Assembly: GCA_027922465.2 (NCBI GenBank)
Contig: BQMF02000037.1
Coordinates: 186,001-250,000, forward strand
DNA length: 64,000 nucleotides
DNA from: Turritopsis dohrnii
Lineage: Eukaryota > Cnidaria > Hydrozoa > Anthoathecata > Oceaniidae
Direction: 5' to 3'
Within the stretch, counting starts at the first letter, position 1, and each line of letters begins with the position of its first letter. A model generated the notes under the pieces. That model searched no databases, had not been told where the DNA came from, and worked only from the letters and a program-made list of their open reading frames with translations. Shown piece by piece: positions 12,801-25,700 of the stretch. A program made the position numbers and the translations under genes.

Positions 12801-13843
12801 GCTTAATCAACTTTCTTGGGATCTGACGAGTTAATTGGTTTTAAATTTCACGATGGTACCATTATGAAACAAGAATTATTTTTCTTTGTACTACTATGTC
12901 AGCCTTTTAGAAATGAAGGCGCGTGTATACCAGCCTTAATCTGTGTCAATTTTAGTATTGAATATTAAATATTGATTTATCTTAAATTAAGAGTGAAAAT
13001 GGTTCTAATGAAGATCGAGAGGTCACGAAAAACTACGTGTGTTGATGACAAAACTACGAGTATTGATGACCGGAAAACATTATTTTCTTGATTTTAAAGA
13101 ATCTTAAAATTTTAGATTGAAGTACACAAATACGCCATTTTTATATTTTTCAGATAAGAAAAGTTTAATATCAATTTCGAAACAAAATTCTTGAAAGATT
13201 AATGAAAGTTCATAGTGACGCCTTCAAATGGATTCTAAGACAATATCCCCGACCGGCCATTTCCCCGACGACCAATATAACCCCCAACCCTAACCCTAAC
13301 CAACTCTAACCCTTACCCTAACCCCCTTCCATTGCCGTGTAAAAATAGCATGATTCAAGGTCTTACGAAACAAAACTAAAATAATACAGATGTCATGAAC
13401 TAAAACACTATACAACAGCATTTTGCGTTGTTGAATCTCGTTATTTTTACATGGAAAATGATGACGTTATAAGTATCAGTTTGACGAATATTTTTTGAGA
13501 AATGCAATTAAAGTCGATTGTATTCTTCCAAAACCCTCAAATTCATTTTCTTCATATCCGGTTGTCAGTTGACAGTATTATGAGGTGTTGAAGAGAGACA
13601 TACAGAAAGCACACAGTGCTATACAGTAGAGGGGAAGGATAGCGACAGCACTACGTAATGAAGCTTGTCCACTTAGACAGGTCAGAGGCTGAGAAGTTAA
13701 GCAAGTTGCTTGTTAAGGCAATCATGATTTCACACACCGATTCCGTTCACAATAAACGCACGTAATAAAAAAAAATATGAAAAGGATGCCACTTGATGTA
13801 AGTTAAAAGGACGCCGTAAATTAGTAATAGATTCATCTGGATC
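9878..13843. other. Intron of long PNT isoform / putative upstream region of short isoform
   Basis: AT-rich sequence without convincing coding exons. It should contain the promoter of the short isoform just above 9877, but I see no clear TATA box. It includes a 20-bp unit repeated twice at 11661-11700 and the telomere-like tract at 13278-13326. The open frame at 12223-12486 has no recognisable family. Confidence 0.5.
13278..13326. repeat. Short degenerate interstitial telomere-like tract
   Basis: Several CCCTAA-like units in a row (AACCCTAACCCTAACC, then AACTCTAACCC and TTACCCTAACCCCC). The metazoan telomere repeat is TTAGGG, so this is the C-rich strand. Only about six units are present and half are degenerate. 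Confidence 0.75.
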
Positions 13844-15202
13844 TAAAGGGCAATTTACACGGTACGATTTTTGTCGTACACATTTGATGTATGACTTTTT
13901 TTTAAAAGACGCGTTTGTTTACACGTTTCGACACTTTAGAAGAGAGAAATGATTTTTAATGAAAAAAATGGAGTGGTGAAGCTGACGCTTTGTGCGCGAT
14001 ATCAATATCCGCATTTTTTTTAATTCAACATAACACAAAAGCAAAGAAGAAACGTAAAACACGTTCAGAGTGGACCAAGTAATGGCTACAAAGAAGAGAT
14101 TTAAAAGGTCTCTATATTAATTTGGTAACAGAACTCCGAAATGAAATGAAGTTGCCATATATACCAATGATTTGAGAATGAGACCAGAAGATGTCGATTT
14201 TTTGCTCTCCAATTCAAGAAGATACAGTGGAACCTCTATTAATTAATGCTTCCATACATCGATCACCTCCTGATAAGCGGAAAGAAAAGAAAGCCCTGCC
14301 GAATTTATTGTCAAACTCTAACAAAAAAACCTCCATACATCGGTCACCTCCAGTCAACGGCCAAACGGCCACTTTCTATTGTCCCAATGTCTAATTTTAA
14401 AAAAATCTTTATACAAGCAAATAGAAGGAAATAGAAGGAAATATAAAAAAAGCTTGTTATCGATTTCAACTTAAATCAAGAACAAGATGCAGTGACATCA
14501 GTAGACACAGTCGATATACATTCCATGCGCGATCGTAGGTGATGACGAGATAGAAACACCAGGAGAAGTCGAGGATGATTTTGATATTGAACGACCAGAG
14601 TTAAAAATAAAGTCAAGTCAAGCAGCCTTTCTTTTGTAGATGATTTGAACAACTTTTGTTAAATATTAGGTGGTACTGACTTACTAGTAAGTGCTTTGAA
14701 TTTTGTCACACTACGACTTGAAGTACTTAGGCTCAATAATGTTTCACAAAAAAAAGTAACAGATTATTTTAGTAAAAAGTTGTAACATGATTGTAGATTG
14801 TACTGATAAGATACATGTATTTACTTGTGTTTATTTTGATTATGAATCATTCTTTATTCCCCTCCCACCTCTCCCGACCCTCCTTTTTGATAAAAAAGTA
14901 CATTCATATAAAACCTCCATACATCGGTCACCTCTATTGCAACGGCCATTAAGTTGGGTCTCCCGAAGTGGCCGCTTGTTTTTTTCTCTTTTCCCTCACT
15001 TGACGAATTGTCTGCTTCGATATGATTGGTTAATTTTCGTACGATGTCGTATGAATGTTAAAAATGTTTAACTTTCTTTTTGTCGTGCACGACACCATAA
15101 TACGACACATTTTCGTACGATTTTTTATGTTTACACAGTGTAGTGATACGACCTGTACGACAAAAATCGTATGAAAAATCGCACCGTGTAGATTGCCCTT
15201 AA
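13844..15202. mobile_element. Inverted-repeat DNA transposon carrying a nested pogo/Tigger copy
   Basis: The left end AAGGGCAATTTACACGGTAC is the imperfect reverse complement of the right end (CACCGTGTAGATTGCCCTTA). Inside these, ATTTTTGTCGTAC is mirrored by GTACGACAAAAAT. The ends enclose about 1.36 kb, most of it occupied by the pogo/Tigger-like sequence at 14225-14981. I cannot identify an intact transposase for the outer element; the superfamily is not assigned. Confidence 0.7.
14225..14981 (-). mobile_element. pogo/Tigger-like DNA transposon remnant
   Basis: It begins TA|CAGTGGAACCTCTATTA, the typical pogo/Tigger terminus. It shares long stretches with the element at 21838-22403 in the opposite orientation, including the CCATACATCGGTCACCTC motif. 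A decayed transposase C-terminal stretch is readable on the plus strand (acidic EVEDDFDIERPELK, then SSQAAF). The right terminus is lost after AGTGGCCGCTT. Non-autonomous and degraded. Confidence 0.8.
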
Positions 15203-16045
15203 GTTCCTTTTCAGTTATTGAAAAATTCCAGAACTGAACCATATGCAAATACCTGAACCTTTTTCGCTTAGGGGTGGTTTACACGGGCGTTTGATTACAT
15301 AGTTCATGCTTTATTAGAACCTTAAAATGAATTTGTTGTTCGTGGAGTACGCTTCTTTATATGAACATATCTGTTATATGCTCCTACACGAGATGAAAAG
15401 TTAACACTCTAAGCAATCAGCTTGATTGTTTGTTTCGTTATTACAAGCATTGTTTATAAATCAAAACAAAAGCATTTTGTTGTTGAAATATTGATGACAG
15501 ATGGAGAAGAGAAAAGAACAAACAGAAAAAAAAAAAAAAAAAAAATTAAAAATAGTTTTTTTGTTTTGTTTGTTTTGGCCAGGTGATTTATAATATTAGA
15601 CGGTTGTCGTTGATGACAGTCGATGCTATTCGTACAGGTTTCTCTTTCTTATTTTCGCTGAATGAAAGAGAATTGAATGAAAAATCTTACAGCTTTTTGT
15701 GAGAACAGTAAAATTTCGTTTACGCCTAATGTTCTTATTTAGTTGTTGTTGCAATACTGGTCTCAACAATTCACTACTCATTCTCTCAGTAGCTACAAAG
15801 TTGATGAGTACAATCACCTACTTAAAATGAAGTAATGACATTCAAGTCATTCATTTGTTGTGAAGAAATATAATTCATCATTAATATATTTTGTCTTGAT
15901 ATTTCCCAACTTGAAAATATCCTGACATTTCATTAATTTTGGACCAGCCTCCCGTACTGAAAACCAACTTTTTTGGCCCAAAAGCATGCATGGATTGCTG
16001 AAGAAGTAAAAGAAATAATAATACATTAAAGAAGATTTTTTTTAC

Positions 16046-16320
16046 CTGCACGTTGCACACATGCACCCACTCGAGACAAAAGGGTTACTCTCGCCGCCGC
16101 CTCCAGGGTGATGCGGTGTAAGTGTTGGTGGTGAAGAGCTGGGCGGAAACAACTCATAATTTGGTGGCGGTGGGCGTGGTGGTTGCCATTGATGCGGTGG
16201 TCGACTTGAACCAACCAGACGGTTTTCTATGTGGTACAATTTGTTCCCTTGCGAAGCGGATGAAACATGACTTGTAGGCGGTGAATAGCCATAGGACATG
16301 ATCACTGGACCTTCGACCAT
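16046..16320 (-). CDS. Alternative first coding exon of the PNT gene (long isoform)
   Basis: An ATG-initiated stretch of 91 codons plus two bases ends at a TGCAG|GTAAAA donor. The protein is Pro/His/Ser/Gly-rich (for example PPRPPPPNYELFPP), like the downstream PNT gene. It ends in phase 2, exactly as the other first coding exon (9819-9877) does. Splicing to 9513-9560 therefore preserves the frame and gives a predicted 298-residue isoform with a different N-terminus. The 9819-9877 exon has no AG acceptor just before its ATG, so it looks like a true first exon. The 6.5-kb intron carries the nested transposon and the telomere-like tract. Assignment rests on phase, composition and strand; transcript data would settle it. 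Confidence 0.65.
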
Positions 16321-19300
16321 CTGTTGTCAAATTACTTCCTCAATAAACGAAAAAATAATTTATCATTATTACTATTTTCTTTTACTGTACCTCTTATTAT
16401 TTTCTCATTTCTTTAAAAAATGATCTTTTTTTCAAGATAGATTCGTAGTGTGGTCGTTTAATCGAATTAATTATTCACTCATTAAAACTATACGTTTTTA
16501 TCAAAAAAGAACGAAAAAAAAAATCGCTTGGATGTTTCTGTTCTATTTCCCTGCTTGCATCGGTTCTCGTGTTTTATAGAAATTTATGCAAAAAAAGTTT
16601 TTTCTTTTTTTTTACCTGAACGAATTAATAAATTGTTTTAATGCTAAACATTTTGATTTCCTGTGTATTGGCATGTTTATTAAATATTTTTCTGAATAGC
16701 GCAAAACAAAAGACGCTTTGCCAATCATCAATGGAATTCCTTCTCAACTCATAAAGCAAACGTGGCCACGTGACTGCCGGTGTTCACCATTTCTGAAAAC
16801 ATCCCCCATGAAACAAGGGTTGTTCTCAAAATATGTAAGCTTTTTTTAGAAAATGTTTTTTATATAATTTAAAAATATATATATATAATATATAATAGGC
16901 ACACCCAGACAAAGGAACTTGAGATGAGTCAAAAGAAATAAGGAATTGAGAAACTGTTAAATGTGGAAATTGCAAATATTAAATGAACATTCAGAAGGAT
17001 ATGATTTGAAGTGAAGCAGGAAAGTTCAACTATCTCAAACCCAGCCTATATCATCTAGAAAAAGTCTTGTAAAGGAAATGACACAGAGTTCGAACGAAGT
17101 GTCACAAACGAAGGATTTGGACAATACCTGAAATATTCTGTTTATAACAAAAATAAATATAAAATGATTTTTATTCTTCCTAGTTTCATTTTTGTCATTT
17201 TATTTTATTTGCTTATAAGTATACAATAATATATTTTCATCATAATATTTTCGTCGACCTTATGTCAACTCGTCAGCGATGATTTTTATAAAATGTATAT
17301 AGGAAAACTCAAATGAAATCGCGAAAATCTTTGGTTTGATCACACCATTTTTCTTTACTTCCTTTATTTTTGTGTCACAGTTCCTGAAAGTAATTCTCGT
17401 TGGAAGATATAGCAAGGACCTCCTATCGTCATATAGCTATCGTATAATGATCAAACGGAATTTCGTTCGGTTTCATTATCTGAAATATTCATTTCTAGTG
17501 AAAAGGAAATAGTTCATCATCATAGACGCGGAATTATGGTGTATGTGTTCATAAGACACATCGTTATCATTGTAAAACAACGTAAAACAATCTTCTGAAA
17601 GAACGGTGCAAATCGCAAGCCTTACATACAACAACCCAGACACATTCCACACCGTAGCTTATCACCGAAGAAGTCTGGTAACGATTTTTCAGATGAACTA
17701 TGTAATGAAACGTACGGAAATAATTTTCATTGAAATTTACAAAGAATTTTCCAAAACGTTTCCGGGGACATAAATTTTGCAGTAAATCTCCGGAGGTGAC
17801 TATGTGTCATTTCACCGTACTATTTCGGGAAACGTACATCTCTCTCTCATCCTGCTTATGTTTCTTGATGATTGTTTCGGGTTAGGAATATTTTTCTAAT
17901 CGTACAATAATATCATCCAGTGAATTCCTTTATGCTGGCTATGAAGAATTATCTGCCTATTACCTTCAAAAGAGAAGGACCTTCAAAATTATACTTTATT
18001 CTTCATCTATGGAATAAAAAGAGTTTCCATGTTGTCATAATGTTTTATCTCATTTCCCCCCCGATGAATGCAGAAGTTTAAACCATACAATGCCACTTTT
18101 TGAGTCACGTGACATTATCAATTTCACAAATTTTACGTTGGACGTCGAATGAATGATAGAGCAAGGTATCACTTTCAAAGAAATCTAAAATGGTGTCTTA
18201 ACAAGATTCATTCAAAACTCATTTCGAAACGTGTTTAGGTGAATACGCTGGCTTTAATCAGTTTTAATACCTAAGTATTTCAGGAGAAAGTTGAAGTGAT
18301 ACGTTGTCTGCTAGCAGTAGACATTTTTAATACTCATTAATTACACTTTTAATCTTGTTGGTGTGTTTTGATAAAATTGAAATTAAGTGAACTCCCTGAA
18401 TTCACTCTACAATAAGCAGATTTCTACGACAAGGTGTCTCGTCACCAGGGGGATGATCGAGTAAGAAAAAACGGTGGGTATCTAATAAACAATTGACATG
18501 AGAGGGGGTGATGATTCATTTTGTTACCCTACATCGTATTCAAGTACTACACAACTGCCCTGAATTACTTGCGTTTGACCCAAATACTCATGGCTCATTT
18601 ACTATCCCTAACATACTTCCCACATGATTGAAAACTCATACATAACCTGGACATTATATATACTCAACTACCCAGCAGCTGCACTTCAGGCTAAATGGCT
18701 TGAAAACATACGCTACCTATCCGTTAAACAATACACATGCAAGAATGAATTTTTGAATGAGCTTTTTCTGATGCCTTCGTGAAGCAGTTACTTCCATGTA
18801 AGTGGAAATTTGTATTAGATCAAGCAGAAGAATCGAAATTTGTATTAGATCAAGCAGAAAGGATCCGAGGGCAAAATCTGAAAGGTTTTTGCAATCAACA
18901 CTCTTCCTTTAAGATCATTTCGTAGACTGGTATGGACACGACACTTACCACAGTTTATTCTGAATCACATTCGAATCGCGTTGAGACAACCTGATTTAAA
19001 GCTTCTTTGAGATAGGTATATAACAAAAATGAATTTATATGTAAAACTATTAACAACACAACACAAGTGTGAATGGAGTCTTAAAAACCGTTATGCGAAT
19101 GGGTTGAAAAAAAATTACTTTTCTCCTTCCTGTTAACTCTACGAATGAATGAATTGTCATATATTTTGATTGACAAGACGTCAATCACAACTTTCTTTAA
19201 TACGACAGATAATAACAATTCAATATGGAAGGTTTCTGTAAGTTCGTTACAGCCTGATTAATATCTATATGCGAGAACATAACAAGCAAGACAGTTTGCA

Positions 19301-19805
19301 TGGCTATTCAAAAACAGCGCGTGTCATAATACTTTTCAATTTGAAAGGGATCTGGTAAAAAGGTTGGTACGTCAATCTGTAAAGAAAAAGACATGTACAA
19401 TTTTCAGCTGGAAGGATAGGTTGAAAAGCCCATTGTTTTTATATTGCAAGTGGGAACCTCCAGATGGCTACGTTGTTGTTGTATCTCTGTTGGTGCCATT
19501 GGCTTACTTTTGTTAAACTTAAACAATATTATGTCTACAGCACACTCTCCATAACTCGAACCTTGAAGGCATTTTTCGAATTACACGATGTCCTAAATCT
19601 GCTCCAGTCTTTACGAAAGGGTATTGACTTCCGGTTTTCGAGATTCTTATGATTTGTAGACAAAGCAATTGTAACAATAAATAAATAAATAAATGAAAAT
19701 TGAATTTCCATCAATTTTTCTCTTTGAAGGAACTACAGCTGCTAGTTGTCTTCCAGCACAGTTTCTGACGATGGTTATGGCTTTGCTGACTTCGAAAACA
19801 TTTGC

Positions 19806-20029
19806 TATCGTTTTTAATCATCGTTATCATTTTTAATCGTTAATATCGTTTTTAATCGTTGTCATCGTTTTTAATCGTTAATATCGTTTTTAATCGTTGT
19901 CATCGTTTTTAATCGTTAATATCGTTTTTAATCGTTGTCATCGTTTTTAATCGTTAATATCGTTTTTAATCGTTTTTAATCGTTGTTATCGTTTTTAATC
20001 GTTGTCATCGTTTTTAATCGTTGTTATCT
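19806..20029. repeat. Tandem array of 19-bp units in a two-unit higher-order repeat
   Basis: Units of the type ATCGTTTTTAATCGTTAAT alternate with ATCGTTTTTAATCGTTGTC, giving a 38-bp higher-order period over about 220 bp. Confidence 0.9.
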
Positions 20030-20712
20030 AAAATGTCATGAAGGTTCTTTGTCTTTCCTGTATGAAATTGCGAAAATGGATGAACACGGATTTAACGCCA
20101 TCTAATTTTAGCGAATGACCGCTTAACTAGCGAGTGGGAAATTACGGAGAATTGCCAGAAGGTAAAAAAACAAACAAACATAATTTTCAAAAAACTTCAC
20201 AGAGTTATATTCTTATAAATTCTTGTGTACACAGATGGATCCTTTCTGAATTTTGTTTAACACTTCCATTAATCCCGATTTCGATATAAGACATCGAAGA
20301 TGAGGAGCTGGCGACGAGCAGCAAGATGACGAGGTCATGTTATAGATGAGAAATAAAATATACATCTTTTAAGTTTTTTTCTATTCTTATACCCTGTAAG
20401 AATGATCCGCTCTGTCAAGTTGCTCTCGTGGATAACACGAAGCAATGAATTCGGTCTGGGGAAAATCTTTGCGAAATTTAAATTTTCTGCAACTTTAATT
20501 TAGCGAAAATATGCTCATTCGCTAAAATCGCTAAAATAAGGCGACGCAAAAAATAGTCGGCCTAAGGTAATATCATTAATAAAAAAAAAAAGTTTTTAGT
20601 GAAAGTTTCTTACTTGGTTTCTCCTATCTACAGTAGGCAACACAATCGGATCGACGTTAAGAAAAGGACGTTTCAGGCCAACACGCAGTATTTTTTTAAC
20701 ACAAAGATTCAA

Positions 20713-20973
20713 TTAATTATAAGGGCAGTAAAGAATACAAAAACTGTATGGATAAAATGTTTCTTCATACATAACAGCTGATTTAAAAATTTTGATGATA
20801 GATGATAAAGGGTAAACATGTAAAAAATAACGTTCTATTGGTGTAACAAAATGATTTCGACATTGTTTACATCGTAGAGGTTCTCCAAATTCCACTCCGT
20901 ATTCGTTAAATTTTTTGTTGTAGATATCTCTGTGATAGAAAATAATGACTGGGTAATAATAAGCGTAAACCAC
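20713..20973 (-). other. Unassigned open frame with a Cys pair
   Basis: The translation is Tyr- and Phe-rich with a CKQCRNHF motif in the middle and no ATG at its start. It could be an exon or a transposon remnant. I do not recognise a family and cannot connect it to other exons. Confidence 0.15.
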
Positions 20974-21837
20974 GGGGGTGAAAATATTCTAAGGGGTCAT
21001 TATATTCTACTACTCTCCTATTTCCCATTTATCATACAAGAACTTCACTCTTTTATTTTTAAGGGGATGTTTACGGATTCTGTCATTCTCTTGGGAAAAA
21101 GTAAACATAGCAATAATAAGTTTCCTAATTTTTTGGAGTTGAAAAGTTTCAGTACTTAGATTTTCTTAACTTTTTTGATGCTCCAGTATGTAGTTTCTTA
21201 TAACGGGTTTCTTATAAAATATACGTGTATATATGTACATACTACAAAATCTTTAGATTGAAAGCCTCTCATGTTTTGTTTGAAAGAACAGGACAACATG
21301 CAAGTATGTTCTAGTTAACCCAAATAAACATAATAAAATTTCGACTGCTTTTGGTGATCAGGTATGTTGATTAACTGCTAGTTTCAATTTACATTAGAAC
21401 TATTATTTTAGAGAAAGTGAGAGACGATAGTAGATTAACAGAGAGTTTTTGCTCTTATTCAATTATCAAACTATAAATTGCGCATATATTCAGAATTATA
21501 ATTCTATAAAGGTTCTACAGACGTAAATCATATGATAAATCGTGTTAAAAAATTACATAGGAATAGCTTAGTATCTTCAAGAGTTCCAACAAATTTGTGA
21601 ACGAGAACTCTTTAGCTACCACGTGACTTAAAATTCTCATGCTCAGTCGTCTCTCGCAGCAACAAACAAAATAAACATCTCCGTTGCAGAAATTATGTCA
21701 GATATCACGAACATATTTACATATAATAGATGTAAGAAACATGTGTCGGAAAGCATTTGGAAATACGCATCGAAATGACGTACGTGCATTAATATTTCAT
21801 TGGGAAGGGTTCTTGTTACAGTAAAAAAAGTTCAATA

Positions 21838-22403
21838 CAGTGGAACCTCTAATAGCGGCCACTTTGGGGGACCCAGCTTAGTGGCCGTTGCATTAGAGGT
21901 GACCGATGTATGGAGGTTTTATATGAATATACTTTTTTTATCAAAAAGGCTGGTCAGGATGGGAGGGGCATAAAGAAAGATTCATGATCAAAATAAACAC
22001 AACATTATTGAGCCTAAGTGCTTCAAGTCGTTGTGTGACAAGATTCAAAGCACTTACTAAGTCAGCACCACCTAATGTTTCACAAAAGTTGTTCAAATCA
22101 TCTACAATAGATAAGGCTGCTTGACTTGACTTTATTTTTGTAAATAATTATTGTAAATAAAGTAACAATCTTTTTTATTTTTACATTCATTTGCTTGCGT
22201 AAAGATTTTTTTGACCGTTAATAGAGGTAAAATAAGACATTGGGACAATAGAAAGTGGCCGTTTGGCCGTTGATTGGAGGTGACCGATGTATGGAGGTTT
22301 TTTTATAAGAGTTTGACCATAAATTCGGCAGGGACTTTCTTTTCTGGCCGCTTATCAGGAGGTGACCGATGTATGGAGGTGACCGTTAATAGAGGTTCCA
22401 CTG
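21838..22403 (-). mobile_element. Non-autonomous pogo/Tigger element with TA target duplication
   Basis: The left end CAGTGGAACCTCTAATAGCG and the right end, read in reverse (CAGTGGAACCTCTATTAACG), are near-identical terminal inverted repeats flanked by TA on both sides. The 566-bp interior on the minus strand encodes the C-terminus of a transposase (KIKSSQAALSIVDDLNNF, then LVTQRLEALRL), so it is an internal-deletion derivative. It lies about 0.36 kb downstream of the GCN2 stop codon. Confidence 0.9.
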
Positions 22404-22617
22404 TAACATAATTATAATAATAAAAAGGCTTAAAATAAGATAAAAAGTCAGTAGAAAAACATAATTGAATATGAAACCATCCACTTGATAGCAGATTTTA
22501 TCGATTCAGGATAGACAGAGGAAATGTCAGTTGAAAAAGAAAAACTTCAAACGTTTGCAAGGAATAAGTGTTTCACCAATAAGACATTCCCAACTCACAA
22601 GTTAAACCTGTAAAAAA

Positions 22618-22623
22618 TTTATT
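22618..22623 (-). terminator. Candidate polyadenylation signal of the GCN2 gene
   Basis: AATAAA on the minus strand about 140 bases downstream of the GCN2 stop codon, followed by an AT-rich stretch. Confidence 0.5.
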
Positions 22624-22762
22624 ATGCGAAACAACCCCCAGTATTCTCAAACCAATGAAGAGACGTTTGCAGCTGACAGGGAACCAAAACATCCCACATT
22701 ATCAAAGTTTCTTAAGGGTCTAACTTACCGAATGTCTATTCATTCTTACAACTTAACCACGG

Positions 22763-25700
22763 CTACCCACCGCAAGCTTTCTTAATGATATGTACGTCGC
22801 CAGTACTGTATGAGAACAGCAGGATAATTTTTTCATTCGCCGTTAGGCATGCATCTCGAAGAACATAGCATACATGTATTAAAAATGGTTCACGATCTTC
22901 TGAGAATTTATCAGCAACTTCTGCAAAGCTATCTTCAAAATCATCTGTGTAAAAACTAATCTTTCGAAATAGCTCCATTTCATCATCATTCAGTGGCACC
23001 TGCAAAAGTAGAAAACAACGAATTTGCAAAAATGAGAAAGGATGTTTCCCTATTCACTGCGTAAGGAAATAGTAGGCATCTTGGGGTTTGGTGGAGCCAT
23101 CAAATAATTACTTACAGCATAAATCTGAAACATCCCAGGAACTTTCTCTTGAAGAGCCAAAACGCGAGAACGTTGTTTCTGCATTTCATCACTAGTTAAG
23201 GGGACTGGAGCCAAAAACGTTACGTCATCTTCACTTTCGTTTTTCTAAAAATTAGATTTCTCAATAGCAAGTGCGCTCATCAAAAGCATGAGCAGATTTA
23301 CACACAAAAATTCATCTTTTAAGATTTAGCGCGCTGAATCTATTTATGCCATACTTACTGGCAATGTGAATGGAACAGAGTTATGCAGAGTTTTAGTTCT
23401 TAACATTTCCAAAGATTGCTTGATTGAATCAACAAAATCACTTTTCGCATATTCTCGAAAGGTTAACGTCTCTATTGGGTCTATCATTCTGCGTAACTGA
23501 AAAAAAATATCTTAATTATCTTAAGCTCACAGAACTCCAATAAAAAATATTATTAAGAAAAACTTACGATGAGATCTCTGTCCTTCACTTCCACTCCAAG
23601 AAGGATGTATTCCTCAGAACATTTCATATATACCCCTGCCAAGGTGACTTTTGCCTTTTTTTTAGAAACATACATTTTCGCTCGAACACACTTTTCCCAA
23701 AGTGACTTTAGCACGAAAACAGTCTTATCTATGTCATTGCCCCAAACAATGACGTCACAAGTAGCACACAATTGCATGGAACCAGGGGTTGAAGCAATTT
23801 CGTCAATCAAAATTCTACCGAGGCTTGTTACATCAATCTTGAAGCCAACGACATCAGACAGCCTGCAAGATGAGAGCTCCCCCCATACTTGTCTTCCGTA
23901 ATGCCCACCAACAGCGAGGGTTTTCTCATTTCCATCAGTGGTAGTTGGTAATATTACTTGAAAGCACAATCCATCGTAACAGGAAATCGGAGCAAAAACA
24001 CACGTTGTCAGAAATACAGTTATACTTTCGTTTAAACTAAAAATCAATTTCAAAAATTCTTCTAATGTCTTGCCAAACGTTTTTATTGAACTTTCATTAA
24101 TTTGAACATGCTTTCGTAAAGTATCGAGAAACAGGGAGATACCATCACAGCTAGATGAAGATAATTCATATGATAACTGCAGTAAATCTTTCAACACGTT
24201 CGAGTCTAGATTCATAACTGCAGGGAGGTTATCAATTCCAGCAATGACATGTTTTAACTCAGTTGAATTATCAAATATTCTGTACAATTTGTCTGTTGAC
24301 GTCTCTGTTAAGTCAAAAGATTTGAATATCATTTGTAGAATACTGCTATGGCTGATTAGTACCTTCACCTTCGATGAGATACTTGGAAAACAAGCAACTA
24401 CATCCAAAAGAGCAGCGAACACTTCAGCTTCCAAAATACAGCTTTTTATGCGTTTAGGTGTTACTATGTAGTAGGAGCTTTCAATTTCATCTTGAACACA
24501 GCAATAACTGGAACTGTCGCATAGTGTTTGAAATGAACATAGTCTTATGCCTCCGTCACTTCCGCTAGTATGGCAGAGAAATTTTGATAGTTCATTCGGT
24601 AGGAATTTCAACGGCAGAGAACACAACCTTCCGTCGTCATCAACGACAACTTGGTTTCCTTCAAAATTATCAAGGAATTTAACTTTCGGGGTGATAGACG
24701 GAAGGTCGATATGAACCGTACCAAATTTCCTTAGTACTTTGGTGATGACAGATTTGGTATGTTCAATTACTTGCAGTTTGATTTGCACATTTTTCGCGGA
24801 TTCGGTATGCTGTTTATGTACATGCTTTATGTATTGTTCAACAGTGAGGTCTTCAGTGTCAGAACAGGCGCAACGTACCACATGAAACAACTCATTCTTG
24901 GGATCATGATGGGTAGAAAGTAACAGCTTACAAACAGCTCTGCGATTCTCTTTCACAATTTGTTTTAATTCCAATTCAGTTTTTGGAGACGCAGTAAACG
25001 ACTTGACATTTTCAAGAAGGTCTTGCGCAGTTGGACGGAAATTTGGGTCAGTTTGTAAACACAAAAATATGAAATATCGAACATCAGCAAAGTTATCTAT
25101 CCCCTTTGCAAAATTATCAGGGAGAACTCCATTCTGAAAAAGCAAAAAAACAACAACAATACTACAATAAAAAAATGGTCCATGCAGTCAATGTATCGAC
25201 ATAGGCAAAATTGCAATAGCTTTTACTTTGTGCTATTTACATAAGAATACAAAAAAGAACATACATGCCATCTTGAGGCACGAAGAAACATTAGGCGAAA
25301 TGGAATTAAAGGAAACTGGAGGAAAAGGTTTGCCGCAATTTTGTATCAGGTGGTGTAACTTCTTTAAATTACAGTTTGTGTAATTGGGAAGATTTAAATT
25401 ATCGAGGTTTTCACTTATATCACTTATTTATTGGAAACGGGATATCACCAAAAGGGTTTAGGACTACTTTGACGTAAGCATTTGCCACGAACTAAAAGCA
25501 ATGAAAACGTTTTTTACTAGAAGAACGAAGCAATGTATGTCTTGGCGAATCTTAGGCTGTAAACAAAAAAGGAAAAATAGAAATTCTACTTACAGTTTTC
25601 AAATCAGTGATTATCTCTTGCATCTCAGCGCCAGTTTCAGTAGGCTTAAGGAACAACTCAAAGAAAACAACTCCAAACGCATAAATATCAACTTTGGAGG

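Larger units (their letters stand above)
16321..21837. other. Non-genic stretch upstream of the PNT gene
   Basis: No multi-exon gene could be assembled. The stretch contains the 19-bp tandem array, a local 27-bp duplication around 18807-18862, and a TAAA-tailed stretch near 19680 that may be a LINE end. The minus-strand frame at 20713-20973 is listed separately. Confidence 0.5.

Noticed and set aside
15030..15248. 72-codon minus-strand frame near the right end of the nested transposon
   Set aside because: It overlaps the inverted repeat end and has no protein similarity I recognise.
23569..23901. 110-codon plus-strand frame inside the GCN2 exon
   Set aside because: Antisense shadow of the HisRS-like coding exon.
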